Positions 53,944-61,952 of a stretch of DNA of 64,000 nt are shown here, piece by piece (position 1 is the stretch's first letter; the number at the start of each line of letters is the position of its first letter). The notes under the pieces were generated by a model, which saw only the letters and a list, made by a program, of their open reading frames with translations, had not been told where the DNA came from and searched no databases. The stretch is from Halobacteria archaeon HArc-gm2. Lineage in GTDB: Archaea > Halobacteriota > Halobacteria > Halobacteriales > Haloarculaceae. The position numbers and the translations under genes are program-made. Where the stretch lies: positions 62,001 through 126,000 of the forward strand of contig JAOPKE010000006.1 of NCBI GenBank assembly GCA_025517465.1, written 5' to 3'.

Positions 53944-53957
53944 TTACCGGACGGTAA
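53944..53957. promoter_or_regulatory. TTACC-N4-GGTAA operator before the amidohydrolase
   Basis: TTACCGGACGGTAA is perfect in its arms, extended by one base each side (TTTACC...GGTAAA). It overlaps the promoter region of the leftward operon. Confidence 0.65.
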
Positions 53958-54109
53958 ATCGGGGGTGTGTCGCCGTCGACGCCACGAACTCTCGGGAAGT
54001 CGTGCGAGACTGGCCATGCGGGACGGCGGTACGCGATCTCTCCCCGAACCGAATCACAGATGATAATCAGGGAGGTAGAGTAAAGGTGAGAAATCGGCCT
54101 CGTTCACGT

Positions 54110-54511
54110 ATGGCACGAGTGCTAGTCGATGCGGAAAACTACCGGATAGAATACGACCACGAGAGCGGCGCACTCCTCCACATCTGGACGGAGTACACGT
54201 CCGGACAGGAGTTCCGCGACGGCTGTAACGAACTGCTCGACGTTATCAAAGAGGAGAACGCGACGAAACTCATCGTCGACACGAGCGAGATCAAGGCTCA
54301 CGATACGGAAGACAAGCAGTGGCTCCAGGAGGAGTGGATGCCCCGGGAGATCGAGGCGGGCATCGAGTACAGCGCGTCGGTCCCGTCGGCCGATAGCTCT
54401 ATCTCGAAGATGGAGACGGAGAAGCTCGTCGACCAGGCGACCGACCTCCCGATGACGTACGTGATGGCGGAGAGCCTGGCGGAAGCGCGCGAGTGGATCG
54501 CCGACCAGTAG
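54110..54511 (+). CDS. STAS/SpoIIAA-like protein
   Basis: A 133-residue soluble protein with the alpha/beta pattern of STAS/SEC14-like single domains: YRIEYDHESGALLHIWTEYT, EENATKLIVDTSEI, then WLQEEWMPREIEAGIEYSAS. The C-terminal LAEAREWIADQ helix is typical. Such proteins bind small ligands or act as anti-sigma-like switches in bacteria. The role in archaea is unknown. It lies 5' of the TetR gene on the same strand. Confidence 0.68.
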   Translation: MARVLVDAENYRIEYDHESGALLHIWTEYTSGQEFRDGCNELLDVIKEENATKLIVDTSEIKAHDTEDKQWLQEEWMPREIEAGIEYSASVPSADSSISKMETEKLVDQATDLPMTYVMAESLAEAREWIADQ

Positions 54512-54530
54512 GCCGACCAGGGAGCAGTCC

Positions 54531-54540
54531 TATTATATAG
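54531..54540 (+). promoter_or_regulatory. TATA box of the TetR gene
   Basis: TATTATATAG lies 21-30 nt before the ATG at 54561, the usual place for leaderless archaeal promoters. Confidence 0.65.
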
Positions 54541-54560
54541 CCCATGATCGGAGTAGTGGT

Positions 54561-55175
54561 ATGAGCGAGCCGGACGAGACGGTCTCCTCGAAGGACACCC
54601 GCGAGGTCATCATGGAGGCGACCTTCCGTGCGCTGCGACAGCGGGGGTACGGCGACCTCCGGATGCGTCACATCGGCGAGGAGATGGACCTGACCAGGCA
54701 GGTGATCCACTACCACTTCGACGGGAAGGACGACCTGATGGCCTCCTTCCTCGAGTACATCGCCGAGCAGTACGAGGGGAGCGTCGAGGTGGACGACGAC
54801 ATGGACCCCCGGGCCGAACTCGACGCCCGGATCGACCAGTGCCTCTTCGGCCCCGAGTTCGACGAGTTCACCCACTGGGACCGCATGAAGGTGTACCACG
54901 AGCTGTTCGCCCACGCCCAGAACGACGACCGCCACCAGGAGATCCTCGACGATCACTACGAGCAGATCAAGGGAAGCATCGTCGCGGTCATCGAGCGCGG
55001 CATCGACGAGGGCGTCTTTCGCGACGTCGACGCCGACCGCTTCGGCCAGCTCGTCACCGACGCCATCCACGTCGGTCGCGAACGGCGCATCTCGCTGGGC
55101 CACGAGGAGGCCCCCGAAGAGGCCCGCGAGGCCATCGACGAGTTCATCCTCGACTCGCTGTCCGTCGACGAGTAG
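54561..55175 (+). CDS. TetR/AcrR family transcription regulator
   Basis: A 204-residue protein with an N-terminal TetR helix-turn-helix: RALRQRGYGDLRMRHIGEEMDLTRQVIHYHFDGKDDLMASFLEYI (residues about 18-62). A helical ligand-binding domain follows. It lies amid the FAH, amidohydrolase and CoA-transferase genes. Three copies of the same palindrome in the promoter regions of this cluster make it a likely regulator, perhaps sensing a pathway compound or its CoA ester. This link is inferred. Confidence 0.88.
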   Translation: MSEPDETVSSKDTREVIMEATFRALRQRGYGDLRMRHIGEEMDLTRQVIHYHFDGKDDLMASFLEYIAEQYEGSVEVDDDMDPRAELDARIDQCLFGPEFDEFTHWDRMKVYHELFAHAQNDDRHQEILDDHYEQIKGSIVAVIERGIDEGVFRDVDADRFGQLVTDAIHVGRERRISLGHEEAPEEAREAIDEFILDSLSVDE

Positions 55176-55214
55176 GCCGGCCCGGGGGCTCCCGGGTCGT
55201 CATGTCCTGCTCCG

Positions 55215-56453
55215 TCACTCCTCGCTTGCTTCTTCGCTCTCTTCCTCGTCAGCCGGGCCGAACACGCCGGCTTCGGCCAGATCGTCGATCTCGTCTTCGT
55301 CGTAACCGAGTTCGCGGAATACCTCCCGGTTGTGCTCGCCGAGTAGCGGCGGCGGGAGGTCGAACCCGCTGTCGGCCTCGCCGTACCTGAGCGGGTGTTC
55401 GATCACCGGTACCTCCCCGAGTTCGGGGTGGTCGATCGACGTGATGGTCCCGCGGGCGTCGATCTGGGGGTTGTTGAGCGCCTCCTCGACGTCGTACACC
55501 GGCCCGGCCGGCACGCCGGCGTCCTCCGCGATGACCTCGATCCACTCGTCGGTCGTCTGCTCCCGCAGCGTCGACTCGATCTCCGCTTCCAGTTCGTCCA
55601 GGTGGTCGACGCGGTCGGCGTTCACTTCGAAGCGGTCGTCTTCGGGCAGGTCCGGGCGGTCGATGGCCTCGCACAGCTCCCCCCAGAGCTTCTCGTTGAG
55701 GATGCAGACGTTGATGTAGCCGTCCTTCGTCTCGAACGTCTGGTAGGGCGCCAGGACGGGATCTTTCGTCCCCATCCGCCGGGTCTCCTCGCCGGCGAAC
55801 ACCATCCCCGCCTGCTTGGTGAGCCAGGGCAGCGTCGCCTCCAGCATCCCGAGGTCGATGTATTCGCCCTCGCCGGTCTGTTCCCGCCGATACAGGGCGG
55901 TCATCGTCCCGAAGGCGGCCCACATCGCGGTGATCAGGTCCGTCATCGGCAGGCCGACCTTGACCGGCTGGCGCCCCTCCTCACCGGTGACGCTCATGAT
56001 CCCGCTCATCCCCTGGATGAGCAGGTCGTAGCCCGACCGTTCCCGCCAGGGGCCGGTCTGCCCGAACGCCGAGATGGCGAGGTAGACGAGGTCGTCGTTG
56101 TACTCCGAGAGCGTCTCGTAGTCGACGTCGAGGCGCTCGGCGGTCCCGGGCCGGAAGTTCTGAACGAACACGTCGGCTTCCGCGACGAGGTCGTAGAGGG
56201 CTTCCTTCGCCGCAGCGTTCTTCAGGTCCAGTTCGAGGCTCTGCTTCCCGTAGTTCAGCGACCAGTAGTACGGCGACTCGCCCTGGATGAACGGCGGGCC
56301 GGTGTGGCGAACGGCGTCGCCGTAGCCCGGCTGTTCGACCTTCACGACCTCGGCGCCCTGGTTCGCCAGCATCGCCGAACAGAACCCGCCGGTGACGAAC
56401 GTCGAGAGGTCGACTACCTTCACGCCGTTCAGTATCTTGCCCTGGTCAGTCAT
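55215..56453 (-). CDS. CaiB/BaiF family CoA-transferase (family III)
   Basis: The 412-residue protein has the family III layout: ILNGVKVVDLSTFVTGGFCSAMLANQGAEVVKVEQPGYGD near the N-terminus, RPGTAERLDVDYETLSEYN near residue 100 and GYDLLIQGMSGIMSVTGEEG (catalytic Asp region) near residue 140. The C-terminus is GEVPVIEHPLRYGEADS and onward. It moves CoA between carboxylic acids in the catabolism of the compound handled by this cluster. A TTACC-N4-GGTAA operator is 121 nt upstream of its ATG. Confidence 0.88.
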   Translation of the reverse strand: MTDQGKILNGVKVVDLSTFVTGGFCSAMLANQGAEVVKVEQPGYGDAVRHTGPPFIQGESPYYWSLNYGKQSLELDLKNAAAKEALYDLVAEADVFVQNFRPGTAERLDVDYETLSEYNDDLVYLAISAFGQTGPWRERSGYDLLIQGMSGIMSVTGEEGRQPVKVGLPMTDLITAMWAAFGTMTALYRREQTGEGEYIDLGMLEATLPWLTKQAGMVFAGEETRRMGTKDPVLAPYQTFETKDGYINVCILNEKLWGELCEAIDRPDLPEDDRFEVNADRVDHLDELEAEIESTLREQTTDEWIEVIAEDAGVPAGPVYDVEEALNNPQIDARGTITSIDHPELGEVPVIEHPLRYGEADSGFDLPPPLLGEHNREVFRELGYDEDEIDDLAEAGVFGPADEEESEEASEE

Positions 56454-56559
56454 CGTCGGTCCTCGATGTGACCTCGCCGTGGCGTCCGTCTGTTTTCCAA
56501 GGCAGCGACCAGCGGCCGCGTCTGTCGCCCAGTCCGCGATGCGGTCGGCAGTCTTCCAT
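56446..56559 (-). CDS. possible 37-residue leader ORF overlapping the CoA-transferase start
   Basis: An ATG at 56559 opens an ORF (MEDCRPHRGLGDRRGRWS and on) whose TGA at 56446-56448 overlaps the start region of the CoA-transferase (ATG 56453). The operator at 56574 lies 15 nt before it. It resembles the leader-ORF arrangement of the glycan locus but has no supporting motif, so chance is possible. Confidence 0.25.
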   Translation of the reverse strand: MEDCRPHRGLGDRRGRWSLPWKTDGRHGEVTSRTDDD

Positions 56560-56573
56560 GATCGTTGATGGAC

Positions 56574-56587
56574 TTACCATCTGGTAA
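56574..56587. promoter_or_regulatory. TTACC-N4-GGTAA operator upstream of the CoA-transferase
   Basis: TTACCATCTGGTAA has perfect 5-base arms, like the copy at 53944. It is in the upstream region of the leftward CoA-transferase gene. Confidence 0.6.
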
Positions 56588-57595
56588 AACTATCGCCGAT
56601 TCTCGGCGCAACGGCTGGAACCCCGACGCGACGCTGACCGTGGATAAATCATCAAATCCTGTCTATTATGGGTATACGCTAGTTTTCTTATCATTTGTAC
56701 AGCGTTCGACACTCCTCTGCTTCGTGGACGTGGAGCAGTGGAACGGCGTCGATAGATGCGGGAGGAGATATCGACGCTGATCGCTCCGTCGTCGATGTGT
56801 TTTTGTCGTCGCCGACGGCGGATTTCTTCTGTGCATTCGCCCGGTTGTGCTGGAAGGGGCCTGTAGTCCGGCACTTGCCCGCCGTGGACCGACAACGTGT
56901 GACCACAGGTCCCGCACTGTCGCCACCTGGCACCACGACCGTTCGCTGTATCGCGATCTGGTGACTTCGCTTTGCAGCGACCGGTTCGCCTCGTCCATTC
57001 GATCTCGCGCCCTGGGCCGTGGGTGACGCATTCCAAACATATAAGAAGATTTAATATTATTGTAATTTTGAATTTCGGAAAACGCCACCGGCTTTCACGA
57101 ACGGTTTGGTGTCGGTCGTCCCCCGCTCTCAGCGATCCGATTCCCGCTCCGCACTCTCGCGGACAGGTCCAGACTCCAGACAAGCCATTACAATACTAGT
57201 ACTGTAATAGCCCGTAGGCGGCTCGCTCAATTGCGCGGCACGCAGAACGCGTGCCGCGCGTTTCGCAGGCGTAACCGGCGGAGCAAGGCGAACGTGGTCG
57301 TGTACGGCGGGAACTGACGGCGTGCCCCCGAGGGGAGATGTCCCCAGGGGCGACTACGGTAAGGAGTGGCGGATCTGCTGCGGGCCCGGTACCGGCATCG
57401 GTGCGTCCGACGCACTCCAGGTGGGGCTTTCCGCGGCAGGCTCCCCGGTGGCCCCCGCCGATGGCGTCGCGTCACCGGCCTCGACTCGTAGTGTCGGTTG
57501 GAACTAATTACGGCGTTCAGAGACTATCGAGGATGAACCGGAGCTGAACCGACCGTCGGCAGAGAATCGCCGATACAGAATTACAACCGACAGTA
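56588..57595. other. gene-poor 1-kb region with AT-rich patches
   Basis: No convincing gene was found. On the minus strand one frame shows CGTCGHTLSVHG, a zinc-ribbon-like fragment, but with no clear start, context or composition for a gene. A patch at about 57037-57079 is AT-rich (AACATATAAGAAGATTTAA). A near-perfect palindrome lies at 57187-57208. It may be remains of decayed genes. Confidence 0.4.
57187..57208. repeat. 22-bp near-perfect palindrome
   Basis: ATTACA-ATACTAGTAC-TGTAAT pairs along its full length except one base pair. No gene is within 350 nt to the right. Possible operator or relic of a mobile-element end. Confidence 0.5.
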
Positions 57596-57952
57596 TCAGT
57601 TCGCGAGCCGTTCACGCTGACTCTCGTTCGGCTCGTAGATCTGAATCCAGCCGTTGCTCGTGACCATCACGAGGAACTCCCCGAACCGGAACCTGACTGA
57701 TTCGAGCGGGCCCCGGGACGACCTGTTCTGTCCGAAGCACACGCTCTCGATGGCGGACACGTCGGCGCAATCGTACAGTGTTGGTGCGGTGACCTTGGTC
57801 GGATCGATCCCTCTGATGGCAGCGACCGCGTAGACGATCTCGGTCGGGAGCTCTTTCGGACCGTCGCTGTCGTACGGACGCTGGCCGACCTGTACCCACC
57901 AGTCGCCGTCGTAGCGTGTAACTCCGCCGGGAGGCCCGTCTTCAGTCTCCAT
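57596..57952 (-). CDS. HalOD1 output domain protein
   Basis: The 118-residue protein reads GGVTRYDGDWWVQVGQRPYD, LPTEIVYAVAAIRGIDPTKVTAPTLYDCADVSAIESV and the hairpin VRFRFGEFLVMVTSNGWIQIY, a HalOD1 domain. Its ATG at 57952 lies 9 nt before the stop of the DUF7344 gene, so both are translated from one mRNA. This is the best case in the window for a DUF7344-HalOD1 pair. A GTG at 57967 is an alternative start. Confidence 0.82.
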   Translation of the reverse strand: METEDGPPGGVTRYDGDWWVQVGQRPYDSDGPKELPTEIVYAVAAIRGIDPTKVTAPTLYDCADVSAIESVCFGQNRSSRGPLESVRFRFGEFLVMVTSNGWIQIYEPNESQRERLAN

Positions 57953-58394
57953 CGTCACGATTCTCACGTCGGGCGTGGGATTCCTGTTCGGCGTCGATAC
58001 TCGTCCCGATACCTTCCAGCGCCCTGCGGACCTGGTCGAGGTTCTCGGCGGCGCGGACCAGTTCGGTCTCTTCGTCGAACGCGACGACGCCTTCGTCCAC
58101 TAACCGCGGGACGTGCGCGTGATAGAGAGAGACGTATATCGGCTTCCAGAGTTCCGTCTCTACGGCGTGTTCCGGACAGTCGTACTCCCAGGTGGCGATC
58201 TGCTTCGCCAGTTCGGCCAACGACCATTCTGTTCTGGTCAGTTGCATGTAACTGAGATATCGCCGCCGTGGGTGTCCGAGCGCAGCGAACACGTGATCGA
58301 GTTCCAGTATGTCCTCCGCGATCGCCGACTCGGAACCGGATGACGAGGGAGAGTCAGTGTCCGTTCTCCCGTCTCGAGTGTCGTCGTTCATCAT
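57942..58394 (-). CDS. DUF7344 winged-helix protein
   Basis: A 150-residue DUF7344 protein with LDHVFAALGHPRRRYLSYMQ, LAKQIATWEYDCPEHAVETELWKPIYVSLYHAHVPRL and EGVVAFDEETELVRA. Unlike the two other DUF7344 proteins in the window, it lacks membrane helices and ends in a polar tail. An ATG at 58394 is used; GTG at 58463 would add 23 residues. It overlaps the HalOD1 gene that follows, so the two probably act together. Confidence 0.8.
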   Translation of the reverse strand: MMNDDTRDGRTDTDSPSSSGSESAIAEDILELDHVFAALGHPRRRYLSYMQLTRTEWSLAELAKQIATWEYDCPEHAVETELWKPIYVSLYHAHVPRLVDEGVVAFDEETELVRAAENLDQVRRALEGIGTSIDAEQESHARRENRDDGD

Positions 58395-58577
58395 TGGCAC
58401 TGTTGATTCGCTGGCGGACGCAGACGTACCCCGGGTTGGTTCGGGTGAACGTGCATCATTCACCCTTTGGCGTCACGACGGTTAAATTCGAGCATCTGTG
58501 GGATGCGGCGCTGAAGCACGTCGTGAATAGCCGAGACGTGAGGCCCGAGACGGCTCCCCTGGAGTCCAGCCGGTGGT

Positions 58578-58991
58578 TCACCGAACGACCGTCACTGAAA
58601 CGTCTGCCCGACGGACGACGGTCTCTGCGACGCTCCCGAACAGGAGCCGGAGCAAGCCGGAGCGACCACAGCTCCCGAGGACGATGTGTTCGACGTCGGA
58701 CTTCTCGGCGAACGTCGTGATTTCGCGAACGGGGCTGCCGACCGCGGTCCGGGTGCTGATCGACCCATCGTGGTCGGTAGCGGCTCCGGTCGCCGCTGCG
58801 AACAGCTTGTCCGTCTTCTTCTGCTGGGAGTCGATCGCTGAACTGTGCGTGTACATCCCATCCATACTGTAGGTGGAATCGGGCGTTATCACGTGCAACA
58901 CCGTTATCGAGGCGTCCGGATAGACGCGAGTGGCGTGTTCGACCGTTTCCCGGGCCGACGCTTCGCCGTCGACTGGTACGAGGACCTCCAT
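58578..58991 (-). CDS. universal stress protein (UspA family)
   Basis: The 137-residue UspA protein has VLVPVDGEASARETVEHATRVY at the start, ASITVLHVITPDSTY near residue 28 and the ATP-binding-like closing VLGSCGRSGLLRLLFGSVAETVVRRADVSVTVV near residue 105. The loop residue pattern G-x2-G-x8-G-S-V is visible, so it may bind ATP. Stress response role is inferred from family. A perfect palindrome is just upstream of it. Confidence 0.85.
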   Translation of the reverse strand: MEVLVPVDGEASARETVEHATRVYPDASITVLHVITPDSTYSMDGMYTHSSAIDSQQKKTDKLFAAATGAATDHDGSISTRTAVGSPVREITTFAEKSDVEHIVLGSCGRSGLLRLLFGSVAETVVRRADVSVTVVR

Positions 58992-59021
58992 ACGAAGCAG
59001 TCGTGACTGTTACCATAAGAA

Positions 59022-59041
59022 GTGGCATGGTAACATGCCAC
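59022..59041. promoter_or_regulatory. perfect palindrome upstream of uspA, likely operator
   Basis: GTGGCATG-GTAA-CATGCCAC is a perfect 8-bp inverted repeat, starting 31 nt before the ATG at 58991. The regulator is unknown. It could also act as the terminator hairpin of the transporter gene ending at 59123. Confidence 0.55.
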
Positions 59042-59122
59042 AATTTGATATGTCGGGCTCGGGGACAGAACAGCCGCGCGGTCCGGTCGCCGCGACGTCC
59101 CGATCGCCTGGTACGGCCGTCG

Positions 59123-61105
59123 TCACAGTCCCCACAACAGGACGATTCCCGCCGTCGTGGCGACAGTCAGTAGCAACTGCAGCGGTGCACCGACGCGTGC
59201 GAAGTCCGTGAACTTGTATCCGCCTGGCCCGTACACCATGAGATTCGTCTGGTAGCCGACGGGGCTGAGCAGGGGCGTGCTGGCGGCGAACGTCACCGCG
59301 ATAGCGAACGCGAACGGGTTGGCGCCAATCTGGCCGGCGACTTTCACGGCGATGGGGAGCATCAGGACGACGCTGGCGTTGTTGCTCAGGACTTCGGTGA
59401 TCACCGCGGTTCCGAGGTAGAACGCCGCGAGTATCGCGATAGCGGGGAGGAACGCGCTGCCGGCGACGACGCCCGTGGCGATCAGGTCCGCCGTCCCGGA
59501 CGCCTCGAACGCGATGCCCAGCGGGATGACGCCGGCTATCAGGAAGATAACGTCCCAGTCGACGGCGTCGTACGCGTCCGACGGGCGAAGGATGCCCGTG
59601 AACAGCATCGCGACGACCCCGGCCAGGGCGCTGACCATGATGGGGAGGAACCCGACTGCGGCCATCCCCACGACACAGGCGACGATTCCCAGCGCGACCG
59701 GCGCCTGGGCCCAATCGTAGGCGTCCCACTGCTCTTCGCTGGAGATGACGAGGTCCCTGTCGCCCTGCAGCCGGTCCTTGACGTTGTCGGTCATCTGGAC
59801 GACCAGCAGGTCCCCCGCCCGCAAGGTGATCCGTCGGAGGCGCTGGTGGAGCACCTCGTCCTTGTGACGAATCGCCAGCACGGTCGTGTCGTACTCGCGT
59901 TCGAACTCGTCGATGCCATTTCGCCTGTTCGCCCACACGCCGGGGAGCACCACGACCTCGGTGAGTGACGACGTCTCGTCCGACGGTCCGTCCGTCGCGT
60001 CGGCCGTACTGCTCTCCCCGTCTGGTTCCGCCGTGTCGAGAGCCGGTGGCGGTCGGTTCACCCTGTCGTCCGACGGAACGGGTTCGCCGGGCTGCGATTC
60101 GTCGGTGTCGTTCCCGTCGAGCAGCGCGAGGTGGTTTTCGTCGAGGACCTGCTCGATCGCCGCCTGGCTCGCCTTGACCGAGAGGACGTCGCCAGCCTGG
60201 ATCTGCTCGTTCGCCAGGTGCCGGCTGATGGTCCGCCCGTCCCGGACGATCTGATACACGTCAAGTTCGATGTCACCGGTTCGCACGTCTCGGACCTGTG
60301 AGCCGACGAAATCGGACTCCTCGCGGACGACGACGTCCGTCAGGTAGTCGGCGACCTCGAACTGGTCGACCGGCGTCTGCCCGGCGGGGACCCGCTCCGG
60401 CACGAGGTACCGCCCGACGGTGAGCAGGTACGCGATGCCGACGACGAGCACGATCGCTCCGAGCTTGGTGAACTCGAAGAGGCTGAACGGCTCCGCCGTC
60501 GGCCCACCGACCTGCACCCAGGTGTCGCTCGCCAGCAGACTCGTCGACGTCCCGATGGTGGTGAGCATTCCGCCCATCATCGAGGCGAACGAGAGCGGCA
60601 TCAACAGGTTCGACGCTGAGGTGCCGGTCTTCCGGGCAAGATTCTTCACCGCGGGGATGAGCACGGCGACGGTCGGCGTGTTGTTGACCAGGCCCGCGAG
60701 CGGCCCCGCGAAACCGACCGTCGCGACCAGCTGTCGAAACTCGTCGTCGCCGGCGAACGCGACCATCTTCCCGGTGAGGATCTGGATGACGCCGGTCTGT
60801 CGGACCCCCTCGGTGAGGACGAACATCGCCAGCACGGTGAGCGTCGCCGGGTTCGAGAAGCCGGACACGCCGGCCTCGGCAGTCACGCCCGTCCACGGTT
60901 CGAGGACGATGAGCGTGACCATGAGCGCGATGGCAGTGGTATCGATCGACACTGGCTGCAGGACGAACAGTGCGAGGGTGATCGCGACCACCGTCAGGAC
61001 GACGAGTACGTCGAACGCAACTGGTAACTGGGGCGAGAGCTGCTGCAGTAGCTCTACGAGGGCAAGTACGAGGCCTCGCAGAGGTTCTATCACTGTGTTG
61101 TCCAT
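59123..61105 (-). CDS. SLC13/DASS-type transporter with two RCK_C domains
   Basis: The 660-residue protein is an SLC13/CitMHS-like carrier. Hydrophobic helices fill residues about 25-230 and 440-660, with SFASMMGGMLTTIGTSTSLLAS and VTFAASTPLLSPVGYQTNLMVYGPGGYKFTDF as the two inverted-repeat motifs. Two RCK_C (TrkA-C) domains sit between them (FVGSQVRDVRTGDIELDVY near residue 258; VVVLPGVWANRRNGIDEFE near residue 360). They probably gate the transport of a dicarboxylate, sulfate or similar anion. A TATATG-N6-CATATA inverted repeat is about 47-64 nt upstream. Confidence 0.87.
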   Translation of the reverse strand: MDNTVIEPLRGLVLALVELLQQLSPQLPVAFDVLVVLTVVAITLALFVLQPVSIDTTAIALMVTLIVLEPWTGVTAEAGVSGFSNPATLTVLAMFVLTEGVRQTGVIQILTGKMVAFAGDDEFRQLVATVGFAGPLAGLVNNTPTVAVLIPAVKNLARKTGTSASNLLMPLSFASMMGGMLTTIGTSTSLLASDTWVQVGGPTAEPFSLFEFTKLGAIVLVVGIAYLLTVGRYLVPERVPAGQTPVDQFEVADYLTDVVVREESDFVGSQVRDVRTGDIELDVYQIVRDGRTISRHLANEQIQAGDVLSVKASQAAIEQVLDENHLALLDGNDTDESQPGEPVPSDDRVNRPPPALDTAEPDGESSTADATDGPSDETSSLTEVVVLPGVWANRRNGIDEFEREYDTTVLAIRHKDEVLHQRLRRITLRAGDLLVVQMTDNVKDRLQGDRDLVISSEEQWDAYDWAQAPVALGIVACVVGMAAVGFLPIMVSALAGVVAMLFTGILRPSDAYDAVDWDVIFLIAGVIPLGIAFEASGTADLIATGVVAGSAFLPAIAILAAFYLGTAVITEVLSNNASVVLMLPIAVKVAGQIGANPFAFAIAVTFAASTPLLSPVGYQTNLMVYGPGGYKFTDFARVGAPLQLLLTVATTAGIVLLWGL

Positions 61106-61151
61106 TGGAGGGTGTCCGCGACGTCCGCGTAGCAGAGCCAGCGCTTCTCCA

Positions 61152-61169
61152 TATATGTCTTGGCATATA
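61152..61169. promoter_or_regulatory. TATATG-N6-CATATA inverted repeat upstream of the SLC13 gene
   Basis: The 18-bp inverted repeat starts 47 nt before the ATG at 61105 on the minus strand, near the divergent gene at 61235. It contains possible TATA elements and may be an operator. Confidence 0.4.
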
Positions 61170-61234
61170 GGGGTTGACAGGTCTGTGAGGCGGCAATATA
61201 TGTTTACGTGTAGATACCGTCTTCCCCTCAATCA

Positions 61235-61852
61235 ATGGTCTGGGAAGCACTGCAGAACCTCGGTTTTTTCGCGCTCGGTACCGCCGCGACCGGCTGGATA
61301 GTCCGCTACGGTATCGAACGATTCTCCGAAGTCGCCGAGCGAGGTATCGAGCAGTTTTTCGACAAGGAGATCGCCCGGTACGAGTCCGAACTGAAGAACG
61401 AACAGGTCGTCTTCTCGCGGCTCCACGAGGAGCGGGCGACTATCATCATCGAACTCTACGAGCGATTCATCCTGTTCGAACAGGACATGCGGGCGTTGAC
61501 GAGGGAGTGGTCGGGCGATCCGCCGACAGACGAGCTGTTCCAGAAGGCGACGACGTCCGGCAACGACTTCGCGAAGTACTACATGGAGAACAAGATCTAC
61601 TTCCCGCCCGACACCTGCGACGCCGTCGAGAACCTTCAGGACGAGATGAAAGACGTGTTCGTCGATTACCGCGACGGCAAGACCTACGCGCACCGCGCCG
61701 AGCGCCCCGCGGACGTCGAGAACTGGCTGGCGAACTGGCGAGAAGTGACCGAGGACGAGGTTCCCGAACTCAAGCGCGAACTCGAGAACCATTTCCGGGA
61801 ACTCCTCGGCGTCGACCTGGACGGCGGGCAACTGGAGGGACTCGATGGGTGA
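61235..61852 (+). CDS. 205-residue membrane-anchored helical protein, function unknown
   Basis: The protein starts MVWEALQNLGFFALGTAATG, one hydrophobic helix. A predicted coiled coil follows (ERGIEQFFDKEIARYESELKNEQVVFSRLHEERA, residues about 35-70), then a helical soluble part with FQKATTSGNDFAKYYM. It is similar in type to bacterial and archaeal proteins annotated as hypothetical. It divides the SLC13 gene from the Mre11-like gene. I do not recognise its family. Confidence 0.65.
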   Translation: MVWEALQNLGFFALGTAATGWIVRYGIERFSEVAERGIEQFFDKEIARYESELKNEQVVFSRLHEERATIIIELYERFILFEQDMRALTREWSGDPPTDELFQKATTSGNDFAKYYMENKIYFPPDTCDAVENLQDEMKDVFVDYRDGKTYAHRAERPADVENWLANWREVTEDEVPELKRELENHFRELLGVDLDGGQLEGLDG

Positions 61853-61920
61853 GGTTTCGACGGTTCATCCGGACGGAGAGTGCCGGGACTGAAGTGGGAT
61901 ATCCCGAGCTCGCCTAATCA

Positions 61921-61931
61921 GATTTATATAA
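61921..61931 (+). promoter_or_regulatory. TATA box of the Mre11-like gene
   Basis: GATTTATATAA lies 22-32 nt before the GTG at 61953, as expected for a leaderless start, and supports that start. Confidence 0.65.
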
Positions 61932-61952
61932 TGGGCTCCGTTGAGTGATAAC

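Noticed and set aside
56590-57183. 197-residue reverse ORF with a CxxCGH motif
   Set aside because: No start context, no recognisable family and an Arg-rich composition unlike real genes here. Described only as an unexplained region.
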